Counted from the first letter of the stretch, positions 1-9,599 are shown. The stretch is DNA of 48,379 nucleotides from Desulfococcaceae bacterium HSG9 (GCA_030378005.1 JAUCGF010000115.1:1-48379), one strand, 5' to 3'. A program made the numbers and translations. Notes: generated by a model from the letters alone, not told the origin.

Positions 1-672
1 AATACATTATTGGCATTAACGGGTATAACTTCATTAGAATTTGAAATATTATCAATTGCTTTTGAAATGGCCTGGGGAGATTATATCAGAGAAAATTATA
101 TTGATAGAAAAGATCGAGAACGTCAGTATGGCGGCGGGCGGAAGCCGACACTGAACAAAATTGAAGATAAGTTGCTGTTGTTGCTGTTTATTTTATTCTC
201 TTTTAAGTTATATCCTTTGCAGACACTCATCGCTTTTCTGTTCGATATAAATCAGCGCCAAGCTGATGAACAGATTCATAAACTTAGTGCGGTTTTGAAA
301 ATGAGTCTTGACTGACTTGATCGGCAGCCAGAGAGAAACCCTCTGAATTTAAGCAAACGTCTGACAGAAGACGGAATGGATGAAGCGGCTATAGATGGTA
401 CGGAAAGGAGACGGCAACGCCCAAAAGATAATGATGAGCAAAAAAAGTATTATAGCGGGAAAAAGAGAACACATACAATAAAGAATAATATTATTGTGAC
501 AGCAGAAGAACGAAAAGTGAAATATCAGAGTAAAACTTATGAAGGTGAAAAACATGATAAAAAGATTTATGATGAGAAATCGCCGGCTTTTCCGGAAGGA
601 ATTGTTTTAAATAAAGATACAGGTCTTCAGGAATATGAACCTAAAGCGGAGAAGGAAAGATGTCTTATGTAA
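1..672 (+). pseudogene. IS5-like (DDE_Tnp_4) transposase, broken
   Basis: The reading frame is open from the first base, so the gene starts outside the window. It encodes an N-terminal helix-turn-helix region (GGGRKPTLNKIEDKLLLLLF) followed by the start of a DDE domain: the first catalytic Asp lies in MDEAAIDGTERRRQRPKD and is followed by YYSGKKRTHTIKN. These are hallmarks of IS5-group DDE_Tnp_4 transposases. The frame is cut once by an in-frame TGA at 313-315 with no frame change; sequence on both sides reads as one protein. It ends at 670-672, before the second Asp and the Glu of the catalytic triad, so the C-terminal part is lost by frameshift or deletion. The element is therefore dead. 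The family call is from motif memory; the exact IS name is unknown. Confidence 0.75.
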
Positions 673-721
673 CACCGCTTTTTAAAGCCACGCAAACTGT
701 TGATAAGCGCAACCGCCCCGT

Positions 722-2206
722 TCAAAACGCATAACTCATCTCCAAAAAAACACGATCATTATCTCCGATATTTTGGAAAACATACAAATCTCCGGACTGG
801 TAAAAAACCGCGCCGCCAGTCAGGGTGAGATTGTCGGTGCAGTCATAATCAAGTTGCAGGCGTTGGAGCGCGCCGTCTTGGCAGTCAAGGCCGAAAGTAG
901 ATAAAATGATTTTAAGCTGCACGGTGTCGTTGCGGAAATCGCGCGTAACGCGCAAAACGGATTGAAAGAGGTCTTCTTCTTGATTGTCAGGCGGACGGCT
1001 GAGAGCGTCATCATAGTCGATTAAATGACGATTAGCTGCTTCGAACGCGATCACCGTTTCGGAAAAACCGGTGTATTCAGCCGCCGCCAGAGCGTCTATG
1101 CGCGATTTCTCTTGGGAGGCCTGGTTGGCGAATTCAAGGTTGTTCCACCAGGCCGCCTCTCCTTTGAACATCCAGTTGCCCGAAGCGATATTACCGGCCA
1201 TGCCGGCCATAAACACACGGCCATGTCGCGCATGTTTGGTGCCGGATGCGTCTGTCTCGATATGGGAACGGGAATCGAACACGTAAGCGCTGTAAAAAGA
1301 GAGGTCCCAGCCGCTGAATATGCCGTTCAAAGCCAGGGCATATTGTTGATTTTCCAGAGACACGCTCGGTGTGTCTTGGGGCGGCGGCGGAGAATCGCCG
1401 GGATAAAAATCACTGCCATAAACCGGGTTTTCAGCAAATCGCGGTTCATGGATAACAATCCCGCTCAGGTTCCAGTCGCCTGTGTAATAATCAAGTTCAG
1501 TCATGGCGACCGGCAACCGCAGGTCTTTGATGTCTGTCATTCCGGGCTGGCGGTTATTCAGGGGATTCAGGATGTCGGTCACCCGGATATTGTCAGAGCG
1601 TCCCCAAACTGCAATCTGGCGGCCTGTTTTTATATCCAGATTATCCCTTAAATCAGCTTGCAACCAAACCTCGGTAAGTTCTGATTCCGTTTCATAATCG
1701 TCAAGCAATTGCTGGGTATATTGACTGCGATCATTCAATGTATAGGCGGCATCGTAAAAGCTCCGGCCCCCGATTCGGGCTTTCACACCTGAAAACGTCA
1801 TATCGCCGGTGATATTCGCGGCAGTGCGAAGCATGGACAGGCCGCGATAATCGGTATTTTTGCGTTTGTCCGGCTCAGGCGCATGATGGGCTGTATTCAC
1901 TGTTGCGGTCAGGCGAAGTTCGCCGCTGATCTCAAGCCATTCGGGGATAAAACGCTGCTTCGTTTTCAGACCGGACGCCGGCGCATCGCCAGCCGGTTCA
2001 TCAAAACCTGACAAAACGCTTTCAAGCGCATTGTCATCTTTTGCCATGCTTGTTTCGGCCGGTTGCTCATCAAACCCGGAAAGAACATCTTCCAGTTCAT
2101 CGGCTAAGGCCGGCGGAGATATGCCGATCAGCAATACGCCAAACAGGGTGCAAATAATGAACCGGGTAATATATTGGGCAGCGTTTGATATACAGGGAAG
2201 TTTCAC
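722..2206 (-). CDS. DUF1302-like outer-membrane beta-barrel protein
   Basis: 494 residues. A signal peptide (hydrophobic stretch about 16-34, cleavage near PPALA-DE) is followed by a short acidic periplasmic segment (about 36-85) and a long region of alternating strands with many aromatic residues, ending in ...EMSYAF; a terminal Phe is the usual barrel-assembly signal of outer-membrane proteins. The layout resembles DUF1302-type porin-like proteins of Deltaproteobacteria. The acidic segment carries the heptad VLSGFDE twice (residues 41-47 and 64-70), and a related LSGFDD occurs in the permease two genes upstream. The gene is the last of a minus-strand operon, 4 bases after the LolA-like gene. 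Its role is probably the outer-membrane end of a lipid or hydrophobic-compound export route; the substrate cannot be read from the sequence. Confidence 0.75.
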   Translation of the reverse strand: MKLPCISNAAQYITRFIICTLFGVLLIGISPPALADELEDVLSGFDEQPAETSMAKDDNALESVLSGFDEPAGDAPASGLKTKQRFIPEWLEISGELRLTATVNTAHHAPEPDKRKNTDYRGLSMLRTAANITGDMTFSGVKARIGGRSFYDAAYTLNDRSQYTQQLLDDYETESELTEVWLQADLRDNLDIKTGRQIAVWGRSDNIRVTDILNPLNNRQPGMTDIKDLRLPVAMTELDYYTGDWNLSGIVIHEPRFAENPVYGSDFYPGDSPPPPQDTPSVSLENQQYALALNGIFSGWDLSFYSAYVFDSRSHIETDASGTKHARHGRVFMAGMAGNIASGNWMFKGEAAWWNNLEFANQASQEKSRIDALAAAEYTGFSETVIAFEAANRHLIDYDDALSRPPDNQEEDLFQSVLRVTRDFRNDTVQLKIILSTFGLDCQDGALQRLQLDYDCTDNLTLTGGAVFYQSGDLYVFQNIGDNDRVFLEMSYAF

Positions 2207-2210
2207 TCTA

Positions 2211-3026
2211 TCAGATTCCTTTTTCCAACTGTCGCACCGTAAAAAAATCTTCGTCTATTTTTTGGTTAAACTTAACATTGCGCCAGTTCAAGATCGTTTT
2301 ATGCACTGTCCGCTTATTTTTGGTGGTTTTCATATATACCTCGGTGGCTGTCCAAATTCCGTCGATCTGTTCAATTGTTTTCATCTCTTGATATTTGATA
2401 CGTTTGCCCTGTTTGAGCCAATGCACGGCGCGCACTCCCATAAAAATATCCTGCCGGATAAAAAGCACGGATTTGGTGTAGCCATAGCGTTCTTCCACCG
2501 CTTTGCTTACGGGCAGTGCCTCTATCAACCAGACCTTATGTTCCTTGACTTCAGCCTCTTTCATCAACTTGTATTTCCACTCATCAAGCACGCGCCGCGT
2601 CATATCCGCATAAGAAAAATCCGATCCCATAAAAGCGGATGATTTATCCGAAGTGGAGATGCGCTTGGTTTTGTGCAGTTCCGGCAGATAAAGCCACTGG
2701 TCGTCATCACGCGCGCCGTCGTAATAATCATACGTCAGGAAACCGGTGTCTTTCACATCGGCCGGTGACAGGAAAAATTGCATCCGCAGCGTGTCGCGCC
2801 CTTTGTCCTTGCTGAAAACTTTCATTTTGCGGATACGCTTTTTGTCATTTTTATCGATCAAAATCATTTCGGTATCCGCAGTCATGTTGTCTCCATCATC
2901 GCGTGCATCGACTTTTTCCATAATTTCGCGAGCGGTCAGAGCTTGAGACGGGGCTGCGGTCACACCTGTAAAAATAAGGCTGGCCGCTGCTAAAATAATA
3001 ATGTTGTAAAATTGTCTTTGATTCAT
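2211..3026 (-). CDS. LolA-like outer-membrane lipoprotein-sorting protein
   Basis: 271 residues with a signal peptide (about 1-29). The mature part has the pattern of the large LolA/LolB-fold family (PF17131-like): an ALTAREIMEKVDARDDGDNM start, charged strands, FLTYDYYDG..DDDQWLYLPELHKTKRIS in the middle, and MGSDFSYADM. Such proteins are half-barrels that bind lipids or lipoproteins in the periplasm. It lies between an RND/MMPL permease and a barrel protein, a trio commonly seen together, so the likely role is periplasmic carrier between the two membranes. RBS: AGGAGG lies a few bases before the ATG on the minus strand. The MITE at 3082-3348 separates it from the permease gene and may affect co-transcription. 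Confidence 0.8.
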   Translation of the reverse strand: MNQRQFYNIIILAAASLIFTGVTAAPSQALTAREIMEKVDARDDGDNMTADTEMILIDKNDKKRIRKMKVFSKDKGRDTLRMQFFLSPADVKDTGFLTYDYYDGARDDDQWLYLPELHKTKRISTSDKSSAFMGSDFSYADMTRRVLDEWKYKLMKEAEVKEHKVWLIEALPVSKAVEERYGYTKSVLFIRQDIFMGVRAVHWLKQGKRIKYQEMKTIEQIDGIWTATEVYMKTTKNKRTVHKTILNWRNVKFNQKIDEDFFTVRQLEKGI

Positions 3027-3081
3027 AATATCCTCCTTTTTGAGTGTTAAGTTACAAGTTTTAAGTTTTAAGTTACGCTGT

Positions 3082-3348
3082 TTAATACTACTTTGTCAGA
3101 TTACCAATAACTGTCAAACCTTATTTTAGAATTTCAAACCTTAGTAGCTGGAATACTGTCCAGACCTTTACCTTATTTTTGTCCAAAGCACCCTGTTTCA
3201 TAACGAAATGGGGGTATATGATAAGGTAATAAGGTTTCAGTCTATTAGATTTTCATATTCTACTAAGGTTTTAAAAACTGAAATAAGGTTTTTATTCTTT
3301 GTCTGATTTCATCTATCGGTTATATTTATTCTGACAAAGTAGTATTAA
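3082..3348. mobile_element. MITE-like element, copy 1
   Basis: A perfect 19-bp inverted repeat, TTAATACTACTTTGTCAGA at 3082-3100 and its complement at 3330-3348, bounds a 267-bp AT-rich non-coding segment. The end sequence is nearly the same as that at 6094 and 27535 (TACTACTTTGTYAGATTA), although the cores differ. Outside the element lies a second, looser inverted repeat built of AAGTTTTAAGTTAC-like words (about 3048-3076 and 3347-3378); it encodes the last residues of the permease. This fills the whole 330-bp gap between the two genes. No transposase is present. Confidence 0.75.
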
Positions 3349-3356
3349 CTTGTAAC

Positions 3357-5798
3357 TTAAAACTTATCACTTGTAACTCCAGATTTCTTATACATCAGCG
3401 CCATGAGAGCCGGAGCCAAAAGCAGATCGGCGGCCAGCGCAAAAACAATCGCCAATCCGGTGAGCAAACCGAAATAGAAAAGGTTGTTCATGGATGCGAA
3501 CATGAATATAAAAAAGCCGAGGGACAACACAATGCTGGTGGTGAGCATCGCCCGCCCCGATGTGTGAAACGTGCGATGTACGGCGTCAGCGACATCACCG
3601 GATTCTTCAAAATAGCGGCGGAAATTATACATAAAATGCACCGTATCGTCAACAGCCAGCCCGATGGCGATGGAAGCGATCATCATGGTGAACATATCCA
3701 GCGGAATCGAAGCCCAGCCCATAATGCCCATGACGAGGATGATCGGCCCCAGGTTGGGAAGCATACTGATCAGGCCGATACGCAGGCTGCCGATGAGCAT
3801 AATCATCATCAGGGTGATCACTGCAAAGGCGATCATATAACTTTGACCGGCGGAATAGATAGCCGCGTACAGGATGCGTCCGAACAGAGACATGATGCCG
3901 GTGACTGTAATCGACACTTTATGTTTGGCCGTATTATCAGCGGCAAAAGTCTGTTTGAATTGCGTTTCGATTTCACGCATAAACGGCACATAAGCGAGCG
4001 CATCGCACCAGGGAACCTTGATAGTGATACGCGCGGTTTGAAATTGCGAATCGGTCACATCTTCCAAATCATCGGAACCGGAATTTTCAAACAGCAAAAA
4101 TTCCTGGGGAATCAGCTTGGCATTTTCAGGAATCCGGTAAAATTCAGGTCGATTTTCATTAAGCGCGCGGTGAATTTCCTTGATGATGGTGTTGATAGCG
4201 ATCACTTTGCCAATAAACAGTTCGTTTTGTTTGAATTGCTCAAGTTTGGCGCTCAGGCGGTCCAGAGTCAGCAGAACGTTGCGGTCATGAAGACCGTTTT
4301 CACGTCCGGTATCTAAAATCACTTCCAGAGCCACGCTGCCTTTAAGCTGTTTATCAATGGTCGCCGTTGCCTGGCGAATGTCACTCTCTTCGGGCAGCCA
4401 GATAAGCGGATTGTGGGAAAAGCCGAGTCGGGCCGCGCCGGTAATGGCGAATAAAGAAATGATAACACCGCATAGCACTATCAGGCCGGGGCGGCCGGTT
4501 GCAATATCAGCAAGGCGGTCAAGCAGGGCGTCAATACGGTTTTTCTGCGAAGCGCCTTTGCCGACCTTTGCTTTAATCGGAATGATGGCCAACAGGGCGG
4601 GCAAAAGAACAATGGTGTAAAACAGAGACAGCATCACGCCTACCGCGGAAAAAAGACCCAAATCGGCAATAGGGGCGATCTTGGCTGCCATAAAGGAAGC
4701 CAAACCGGCCGCTGTGGTCAGCGAAGTCATTACAATGGCCAAACCGGAATGCTCAAAAGCGTGTACAACGGCATCTTCACGGCTGGCCCCGACCCGCAGC
4801 TCCTGAAAGACAAGGGATAAAATATGCACCGCCGCGCCCACGCCCACGGCCAGCAGGAAAGAGGGCAAAATCGAGGTCGGCACTTTAAACTGCGTGCCGC
4901 TGACAGCCATCAATCCCAAAGTGGAAAAAAGCGATAAGGCGACGATGAGCAGGGGCAGCAATACGCCGGACACCCGTCGAAACATCAGAAACAGACATAG
5001 GCCGATAATAAGCACGGCCAGCCGCAAAAACTGTTTCATATCTTTCATCACGAACTGTTTCACAACGTGCATGACAACCGGACTGCCCGCCATGAAAATA
5101 CGGAAATCGGGGCTGTCATATTTTTTGGCGATATCTCCGGCCGCTTTGACCATTTCCGCATTCTCCTGATCGGTCAAATAGGCCGGTTTGGCCCCCTCCT
5201 CGGACGCTGTCGAATCATCAGCCATATCGTCAAAACCGCTTAATTCATCTCCGCCGGTGCTGACTTCAGAATAGGTGTCGCTTTTAAGCACAAGGGTCGT
5301 GAAAGCGCCGTCTTCGGAAATCAGTTGGTTGCGATACAACGGATTGGCCATCACCCTTTTTTTCAGATCGGCCAGTTCTTGAGGTGTGTCCGGCATGGCA
5401 GCCAACAAATCATCCACAAGCAGTGTATCACCTTGGCCACGGGTGTTGCGAACATTGATCAGTGACGTAATATCATCAATATGGGGGACGTTATCTTCCA
5501 ATTCCCGGTGCAGAGCCTCTAGCTTGGTCAGAAAGGGAAGACTGAAAACGTTCTCACCGCGAACAGACAGAACCAACATATCATCCCGACCGAATTGGTC
5601 GCGAAAATCGTTATAAGCTATTAAAATCGGGTCTTCCGGATGTAAAAACCCCTCATTGGAAGTGTCGATGGTCAGTCTAACAATTTGAGAGGCCAAAGCG
5701 ATGGTTATCAGCAAAACACCGATAAGGACAATAAAACGGTGTTTGATAATTTTAAGTGTAAGAGATGCGAACTGTTTTTCGATTTTTCGTTTTATCAT
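3357..5798 (-). CDS. RND/MMPL family permease (COG1033 type)
   Basis: 813 residues. One membrane helix (about 22-42) is followed by a large periplasmic domain, a bundle of helices (about 257-410), a linker with a helix at 438-455, a second periplasmic domain and a C-terminal bundle (about 655-805). The second bundle has the typical IASIAIGLAVDDTVHFMYNF segment with the paired acidic residues of proton-driven RND transporters. The arrangement matches MMPL/hopanoid-type exporters, which move lipids or hydrophobic molecules across the inner membrane. First gene of the operon with the LolA-like and barrel proteins. The first periplasmic domain has an acidic loop with LSGFDD (186-191), echoing the VLSGFDE repeats of the barrel protein. 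No strong ribosome-binding site is visible before the ATG. The C-terminal GVTSDKF is encoded by repeat sequence. Confidence 0.9.
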   Translation of the reverse strand: MIKRKIEKQFASLTLKIIKHRFIVLIGVLLITIALASQIVRLTIDTSNEGFLHPEDPILIAYNDFRDQFGRDDMLVLSVRGENVFSLPFLTKLEALHRELEDNVPHIDDITSLINVRNTRGQGDTLLVDDLLAAMPDTPQELADLKKRVMANPLYRNQLISEDGAFTTLVLKSDTYSEVSTGGDELSGFDDMADDSTASEEGAKPAYLTDQENAEMVKAAGDIAKKYDSPDFRIFMAGSPVVMHVVKQFVMKDMKQFLRLAVLIIGLCLFLMFRRVSGVLLPLLIVALSLFSTLGLMAVSGTQFKVPTSILPSFLLAVGVGAAVHILSLVFQELRVGASREDAVVHAFEHSGLAIVMTSLTTAAGLASFMAAKIAPIADLGLFSAVGVMLSLFYTIVLLPALLAIIPIKAKVGKGASQKNRIDALLDRLADIATGRPGLIVLCGVIISLFAITGAARLGFSHNPLIWLPEESDIRQATATIDKQLKGSVALEVILDTGRENGLHDRNVLLTLDRLSAKLEQFKQNELFIGKVIAINTIIKEIHRALNENRPEFYRIPENAKLIPQEFLLFENSGSDDLEDVTDSQFQTARITIKVPWCDALAYVPFMREIETQFKQTFAADNTAKHKVSITVTGIMSLFGRILYAAIYSAGQSYMIAFAVITLMMIMLIGSLRIGLISMLPNLGPIILVMGIMGWASIPLDMFTMMIASIAIGLAVDDTVHFMYNFRRYFEESGDVADAVHRTFHTSGRAMLTTSIVLSLGFFIFMFASMNNLFYFGLLTGLAIVFALAADLLLAPALMALMYKKSGVTSDKF

Positions 5799-6093
5799 AT
5801 TTGATGGTCTCGTAAAAAGTCAAATTAGTTATACTGCCAATTTCGGGAAATATTGATCGCGGTAACCGAATCAGACAGAAATAAATTTCAGATGATCCTA
5901 AATTGGGATTAGGTGATTCACAAAAAAGAAACGGCGGTGGTGCATATTCCTTCGTCTCAATGTCTTTTGCCAACCATATCCATGTCTTATCACCTTATAA
6001 ATTGATTATGGTATTTTTCTACATCTAATCAATTCAAATAGTTAAAATTCAACTGCGTAACTCCTATATCTGATTACATAAATCATAAAAACA
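5799..6093. other. Intergenic region, no gene seen
   Basis: AT-rich divergent intergenic stretch between the permease and the UPF0324 transporter. A 73-codon frame on the minus strand (5752-5973) has no recognisable content and overlaps the permease start; I do not support it. The rest of the gap to 6478 is occupied by MITE copy 2, a short hairpin repeat and a candidate promoter, listed separately. Confidence 0.5.
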
Positions 6094-6263
6094 TAGTACT
6101 ACTTTGTTAGATTAGATTTTAAGCGAATAAAGATGCCATATTTGCATCATAAAACCAACTCAATGCCCCCTAAAGGATTAACAAAGGATTAACTTTTTCG
6201 GTAAAATCAAGCATATTTTAACGAAAAGCTGACATATTTTTCTAATCTAACAAAGTAGAAATA
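6094..6263. mobile_element. MITE-like element, copy 2
   Basis: About 170 bp bounded by an inverted repeat: CTACTTTGTTAGATTAGA at 6099-6116 and its complement at 6241-6258 match perfectly, with weaker pairing outside. The left part (AAGCGAATAAAGATGCC, CATAAAACCAACTCAAT, CTAAAGGATTAA) is almost identical to the truncated copy at 27535, showing that this is a dispersed family. It contains no open frame of note. Confidence 0.8.
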
Positions 6264-6340
6264 GACTGTCAAATAATATCTGATTTATGTTTCCCAAAAA
6301 TATAAGCGGTTTGAGATACCTTTCACAGTTGAATTAGATT

Positions 6341-6366
6341 GTAGGATGCGTTCCCCTAACGCACCC
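6341..6366. repeat. Short GTAGG-TGCGTT hairpin repeat
   Basis: GTAGGATGCGTT, a short loop and AACGCACCC form a small hairpin. The arm words are those of the larger repeat at 27329-27437, so this is probably a minimal or decayed member of the same intergenic palindrome family. Confidence 0.5.
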
Positions 6367-6384
6367 TTTTGGTACTATACATCT

Positions 6385-6415
6385 TTGCTTGATTTTTCTA
6401 AGTTATTGGTATAAT
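6385..6415 (+). promoter_or_regulatory. Candidate sigma-70 promoter for the UPF0324 gene
   Basis: A perfect TATAAT (6410-6415) lies 63 bases before the start codon at 6479. Possible -35 boxes are TTGCTT (6385-6390, 19-base spacer) or TTGATT (6389-6394, 15-base spacer); neither spacing is ideal. It lies downstream of the MITE and the hairpin repeat, so these elements would be upstream of transcription. Confidence 0.35.
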
Positions 6416-6478
6416 GCTTTTTTAATGGATGGATTGGAGTACCGGATTTATAATAATTAATTCAAAAAGAGGAGGAAA

Positions 6479-8239
6479 ATGATGGCTGAAGATGTTGGAA
6501 TTGTTAAAGATGTCGGTAAATGGGAATGGTCTGAACTATGGAAAAAAGAGGATTGGTGGGCTGTCTGGCTTGGCTTTTTTCTGCTGATAGCGGGCATTAT
6601 GGTATATTTTCCACATACCGGTGAAATGCAGGCTAAACTTCAAAAAGTTGAAGCGCAATACAGTGAACAGGCTCAACGCACCGATAAGCTGAAAACAATC
6701 GCTTGGTATCAATTGTCTGATGCTAAGAAAAAAGTTCAGGCACTTAAATCATCCACCGGCAAATGGCTCAAAAAGTTCACTGGTAAACCGCATAAATGGA
6801 CGAATAATCCGTTTGACGCCTTTTTCAAAAGCAAAGAAAAAGCTGACGCCCAAAAAGAAAAGGCAATTGTCAAGTATGAAAAAAAACATGCCGTGGAAAA
6901 AGAGGCGTTTGAAAAAGCCCAGGCCGCGGAAAAAGCGGCGGAAGCGGCCGGATTCAGTGATGACAGCCTCAATGCTGACGCACGCGCGGCTATCACCGGT
7001 TGGCGCGATGCCAAGCTTGCCGCTGGCAAAGCAAAAAAGAAGACCACAGCTAAAGGGTATAATCAAATCGGCTATCTGATCGGCTTGGGGATTTTCTTTG
7101 CGTTCTTTTTTGGTATCGGTGTTGCCGGTATGGGGCAATCGCTCGGCAAATTTTTAACCGGCTTTATCTTTGTTTTTCTGATTACGCTCTTGGCATGGTT
7201 GGCAGCCAACCAAGCCACCATGAAACTTTATGGCATCGGTTATGCGGCCTGGGCGATTTTGTTTGGGATGCTTATCAGCAACACGGTGGGTACCCCCGAA
7301 TGGGCGAAGCCGGCTGTACAGACCGAATATTATATCAAAACCGGCCTGGTGTTATTAGGCGCTAAAATTTTATTTGAAAAAATTATCGTTATCGGAACAG
7401 CCGGCATTTTTGTCGCCTGGGTAGTGACTCCGACTGTATGGTTTTTAACTTACTGGTTCGGTCAAAAAATAGTTAAAATGCCTTCCAAACGGTTAAATGC
7501 CACGATATGTTCAGACATGTCGGTGTGCGGTGTATCGGCCGCTATTGCAACAGCATCGGCCTGTAAAGCCAAAAAAGAGGAATTGACACTTGCCGTAGGA
7601 CTTTCACTGGTTTTCACTTCGATTATGATGATCGTTATGCCGATGATTATCAAGGCTACTTTTCCGGTTGACAAACAGTTGATTCTCGGTGGCGCATGGA
7701 TGGGCGGAACCATTGACGCAACCGGCGCGGTGGCTGCGGCAGGTGCTTTTTTAGGTGAAAAAGCGCTTTATGTGGCTGCCACTATCAAAATGATTCAAAA
7801 TGTTTTGATCGGTGTCATCGCCTTTTTTGTGGCACTTTACTTCACCACCAAAGTCGAAGCGGCCGAAACCGGTGTGAAAGTCGGGCCAATGGAAATCTGG
7901 TACCGCTTTCCCAAATTTGTTATCGGATTTATCGCCGCATCTATCATTTTTTCATTGTTTTATTCCTATTTCAATGCTCAAATTGGCGGTCTCGGTACAA
8001 CCATGGTGGATAAAGGCGTGATTAAAGGGATGAGTGACCTGTACAGAGGCTGGTTTTTCTCGCTTTCTTTTGTCAGTATCGGCCTGGCAACCAATTTCCG
8101 TGAATTGAAAGAACATTTCAAAGGCGGCAAACCGTTAATTCTTTATTTTTTCGGTCAGTCATTTAACCTCTGCCTGACACTTGTGGTAGCGTATATCATG
8201 TTTTATGTGGTTTTCCCGGAACTTACGGCTACAATTTAA
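6479..8239 (+). CDS. Putative sulfate exporter family transporter (UPF0324/YeiH type), long form
   Basis: 586 residues. The C-terminal two thirds (about 195-585) is a multi-helix membrane domain of the UPF0324 family, with [33 protein letters not shown] (about 345-357) and [20 protein letters not shown]. The N-terminus is unusual: one membrane helix (about 28-46), then about 140 charged residues rich in Lys, Ala and Glu (partly coiled coil), then the core. Typical family members are about 330-350 residues and lack this insert. RBS AGGAGG at about 6470 fits the ATG at 6479; a second ATG follows directly. A strong terminator follows the gene. Transport of sulfate or a related sulfonate is a family annotation, not something proven by the sequence. 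Confidence 0.85.
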   Translation: MMAEDVGIVKDVGKWEWSELWKKEDWWAVWLGFFLLIAGIMVYFPHTGEMQAKLQKVEAQYSEQAQRTDKLKTIAWYQLSDAKKKVQALKSSTGKWLKKFTGKPHKWTNNPFDAFFKSKEKADAQKEKAIVKYEKKHAVEKEAFEKAQAAEKAAEAAGFSDDSLNADARAAITGWRDAKLAAGKAKKKTTAKGYNQIGYLIGLGIFFAFFFGIGVAGMGQSLGKFLTGFIFVFLITLLAWLAANQATMKLYGIGYAAWAILFGMLISNTVGTPEWAKPAVQTEYYIKTGLVLLGAKILFEKIIVIGTAGIFVAWVVTPTVWFLTYWFGQKIVKMPSKRLNATICSDMSVCGVSAAIATASACKAKKEELTLAVGLSLVFTSIMMIVMPMIIKATFPVDKQLILGGAWMGGTIDATGAVAAAGAFLGEKALYVAATIKMIQNVLIGVIAFFVALYFTTKVEAAETGVKVGPMEIWYRFPKFVIGFIAASIIFSLFYSYFNAQIGGLGTTMVDKGVIKGMSDLYRGWFFSLSFVSIGLATNFRELKEHFKGGKPLILYFFGQSFNLCLTLVVAYIMFYVVFPELTATI

Positions 8240-8266
8240 AATCTATATCAGAGCCGGATTTAGGAC

Positions 8267-8303
8267 AAAAATCGGGTTTCTTAAGCAAGAAACCCGATTT
8301 TTT
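8267..8303 (+). terminator. Rho-independent terminator
   Basis: AATCGGGTTTC (8270-8280) pairs perfectly with GAAACCCGATT (8289-8299) around an 8-base loop and is followed by a run of T. It lies 30 bases after the stop of the UPF0324 gene. Because it is preceded by A residues it could also work for leftward transcripts. Confidence 0.9.
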
Positions 8304-8337
8304 AAACGATTTTTACAAATCGCTCATAGAAAGGCAC

Positions 8338-8676
8338 ATGAAAATAAAAAAACGTAATTCCAAACTACATGCGTGGGGCATCCTTATAAGTGCTTTTGTT
8401 TTGATCTGGAGTTTCGCCTTTGTGATCGGGCCGTGGATTCAGCACCATATTCCGATTGTAGATCAGATTTTTAAAATCGCCGAAGCGCAAGATATTAACA
8501 CCAACGCTTATTTTTATACAGAAATTGAGGCATCTTATGACGGCGCTCAATATCTGCATGAATCGGTTAAACTTTCCGCACCGGATGAAGCGGGGTTTAC
8601 ATGGCCATCAATTTTATGTATCCTTTTTTGTATCGTAATTTTAGGATTGGGATGGCGTTACCTTCCCTTGGACTGA
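8338..8676 (+). CDS. Small two-helix membrane protein, unknown function
   Basis: 112 residues. Two hydrophobic segments (about 13-33 and 88-105) enclose a polar loop of about 55 residues; the N-terminus is strongly basic (MKIKKRNSKLH), so the loop is expected outside the cytoplasm. I recognise no family. An AGAAAGG-like ribosome-binding site precedes the ATG. It follows the UPF0324 gene but is separated from it by the terminator, so it may have its own promoter or depend on read-through. Confidence 0.6.
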   Translation: MKIKKRNSKLHAWGILISAFVLIWSFAFVIGPWIQHHIPIVDQIFKIAEAQDINTNAYFYTEIEASYDGAQYLHESVKLSAPDEAGFTWPSILCILFCIVILGLGWRYLPLD

Positions 8677-8810
8677 AATTTCTTTGCTTAATTGTATTGT
8701 GGGAAGTACGAAATTAAGTTATATAAGGGTAATTTCGCTATGTTACACTCACCTGCATTTAGAATAATGAGTAGTTTAACTGGGAATTATCTAACAAGCA
8801 AGAATACAGA

Positions 8811-9599
8811 ATGAAACTCAAACTTTTTGCTATCTTCAGTAAATGTTTTAAAGTCCTGATACCGATTTCACTATTGATGTTTTTAGTGTTTTATTCCGTT
8901 TCAGGGGCATCAGAAAACCGCGAAATCATTTTTGCCGTCGAACCAGACGGATGGCCTCCTGTTCATATCGTTGATGGCGAATCCATCACAGGTATCTCAA
9001 TGGATATTTTAAAAGAAGTGACATCAAAGCATGGTTATACCTTCAGGATGAAACAATTTCCCGAGAAAAGAGGTATTATGATGCTTGAAAACGGGGAAAT
9101 ACACGCATGGGGCAAGGCCAGGGAGTGGATAGATAATCCTGAAAGGTTCGATTGGACTGAGCCTATGTTTGAAGTAAGCAACGTCCTGGTTTCGAGAGCT
9201 TCAGAGCCTGTCACCTATTCCAAACCGGAAGATCTTTTCGGAATGATTGTCGGCACACAACTTGGGTACGGTTACAAAATACTAGGCCCCTATTTCAAAA
9301 GCGGACAAATTAAGCGTTACGATGCAACAAGCCGAATGCAGATGTTGAAACTACTTTTGCTTAAACGTATTGACGTTGCTACTTTTAATAAACTTATTAT
9401 TCTTTGGATCATCAAAAACAATAATAAGATGGATATAAACCAGTTTCACTTTGAAGATATGCCTTCAAGCAGTGTCAGCTATCGATGGATGTTTTCCAAA
9501 AAACATGATTACAAAAAATTTATCGAAGTTTTTAATAAAGAGATAAAAAGCATGAAACAAGATGGAAGGCTCATCAGAATACTATCTCAATACAAATAA
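8811..9599 (+). CDS. Periplasmic solute-binding protein, SBP_bac_3-like
   Basis: 262 residues with an N-terminal hydrophobic signal (about 12-33), then a domain like the extracellular amino-acid-binding proteins of family 3: EIIFAVEPDGWPPVHI, GISMDILKEV, and KPEDLFGMIVGTQLGYGY. No ABC permease or ATPase gene is nearby, so it may act as a stand-alone sensor or as a partner of a remote transporter; many such orphan genes occur in Proteobacteria. A specific ligand cannot be assigned. No strong ribosome-binding site is visible before the ATG. Confidence 0.7.
   Translation: MKLKLFAIFSKCFKVLIPISLLMFLVFYSVSGASENREIIFAVEPDGWPPVHIVDGESITGISMDILKEVTSKHGYTFRMKQFPEKRGIMMLENGEIHAWGKAREWIDNPERFDWTEPMFEVSNVLVSRASEPVTYSKPEDLFGMIVGTQLGYGYKILGPYFKSGQIKRYDATSRMQMLKLLLLKRIDVATFNKLIILWIIKNNNKMDINQFHFEDMPSSSVSYRWMFSKKHDYKKFIEVFNKEIKSMKQDGRLIRILSQYK

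Noticed and set aside
313..315. TGA in the transposase frame as a selenocysteine codon
   Set aside because: Sulfate reducers do use selenocysteine, but the residue is not in a redox site of a transposase and I see no SECIS-like hairpin directly downstream. A nonsense mutation is simpler.
5752..5973. 73-codon minus frame upstream of the RND permease
   Set aside because: No motif, out of frame with the permease, overlaps its start, no ribosome-binding site.
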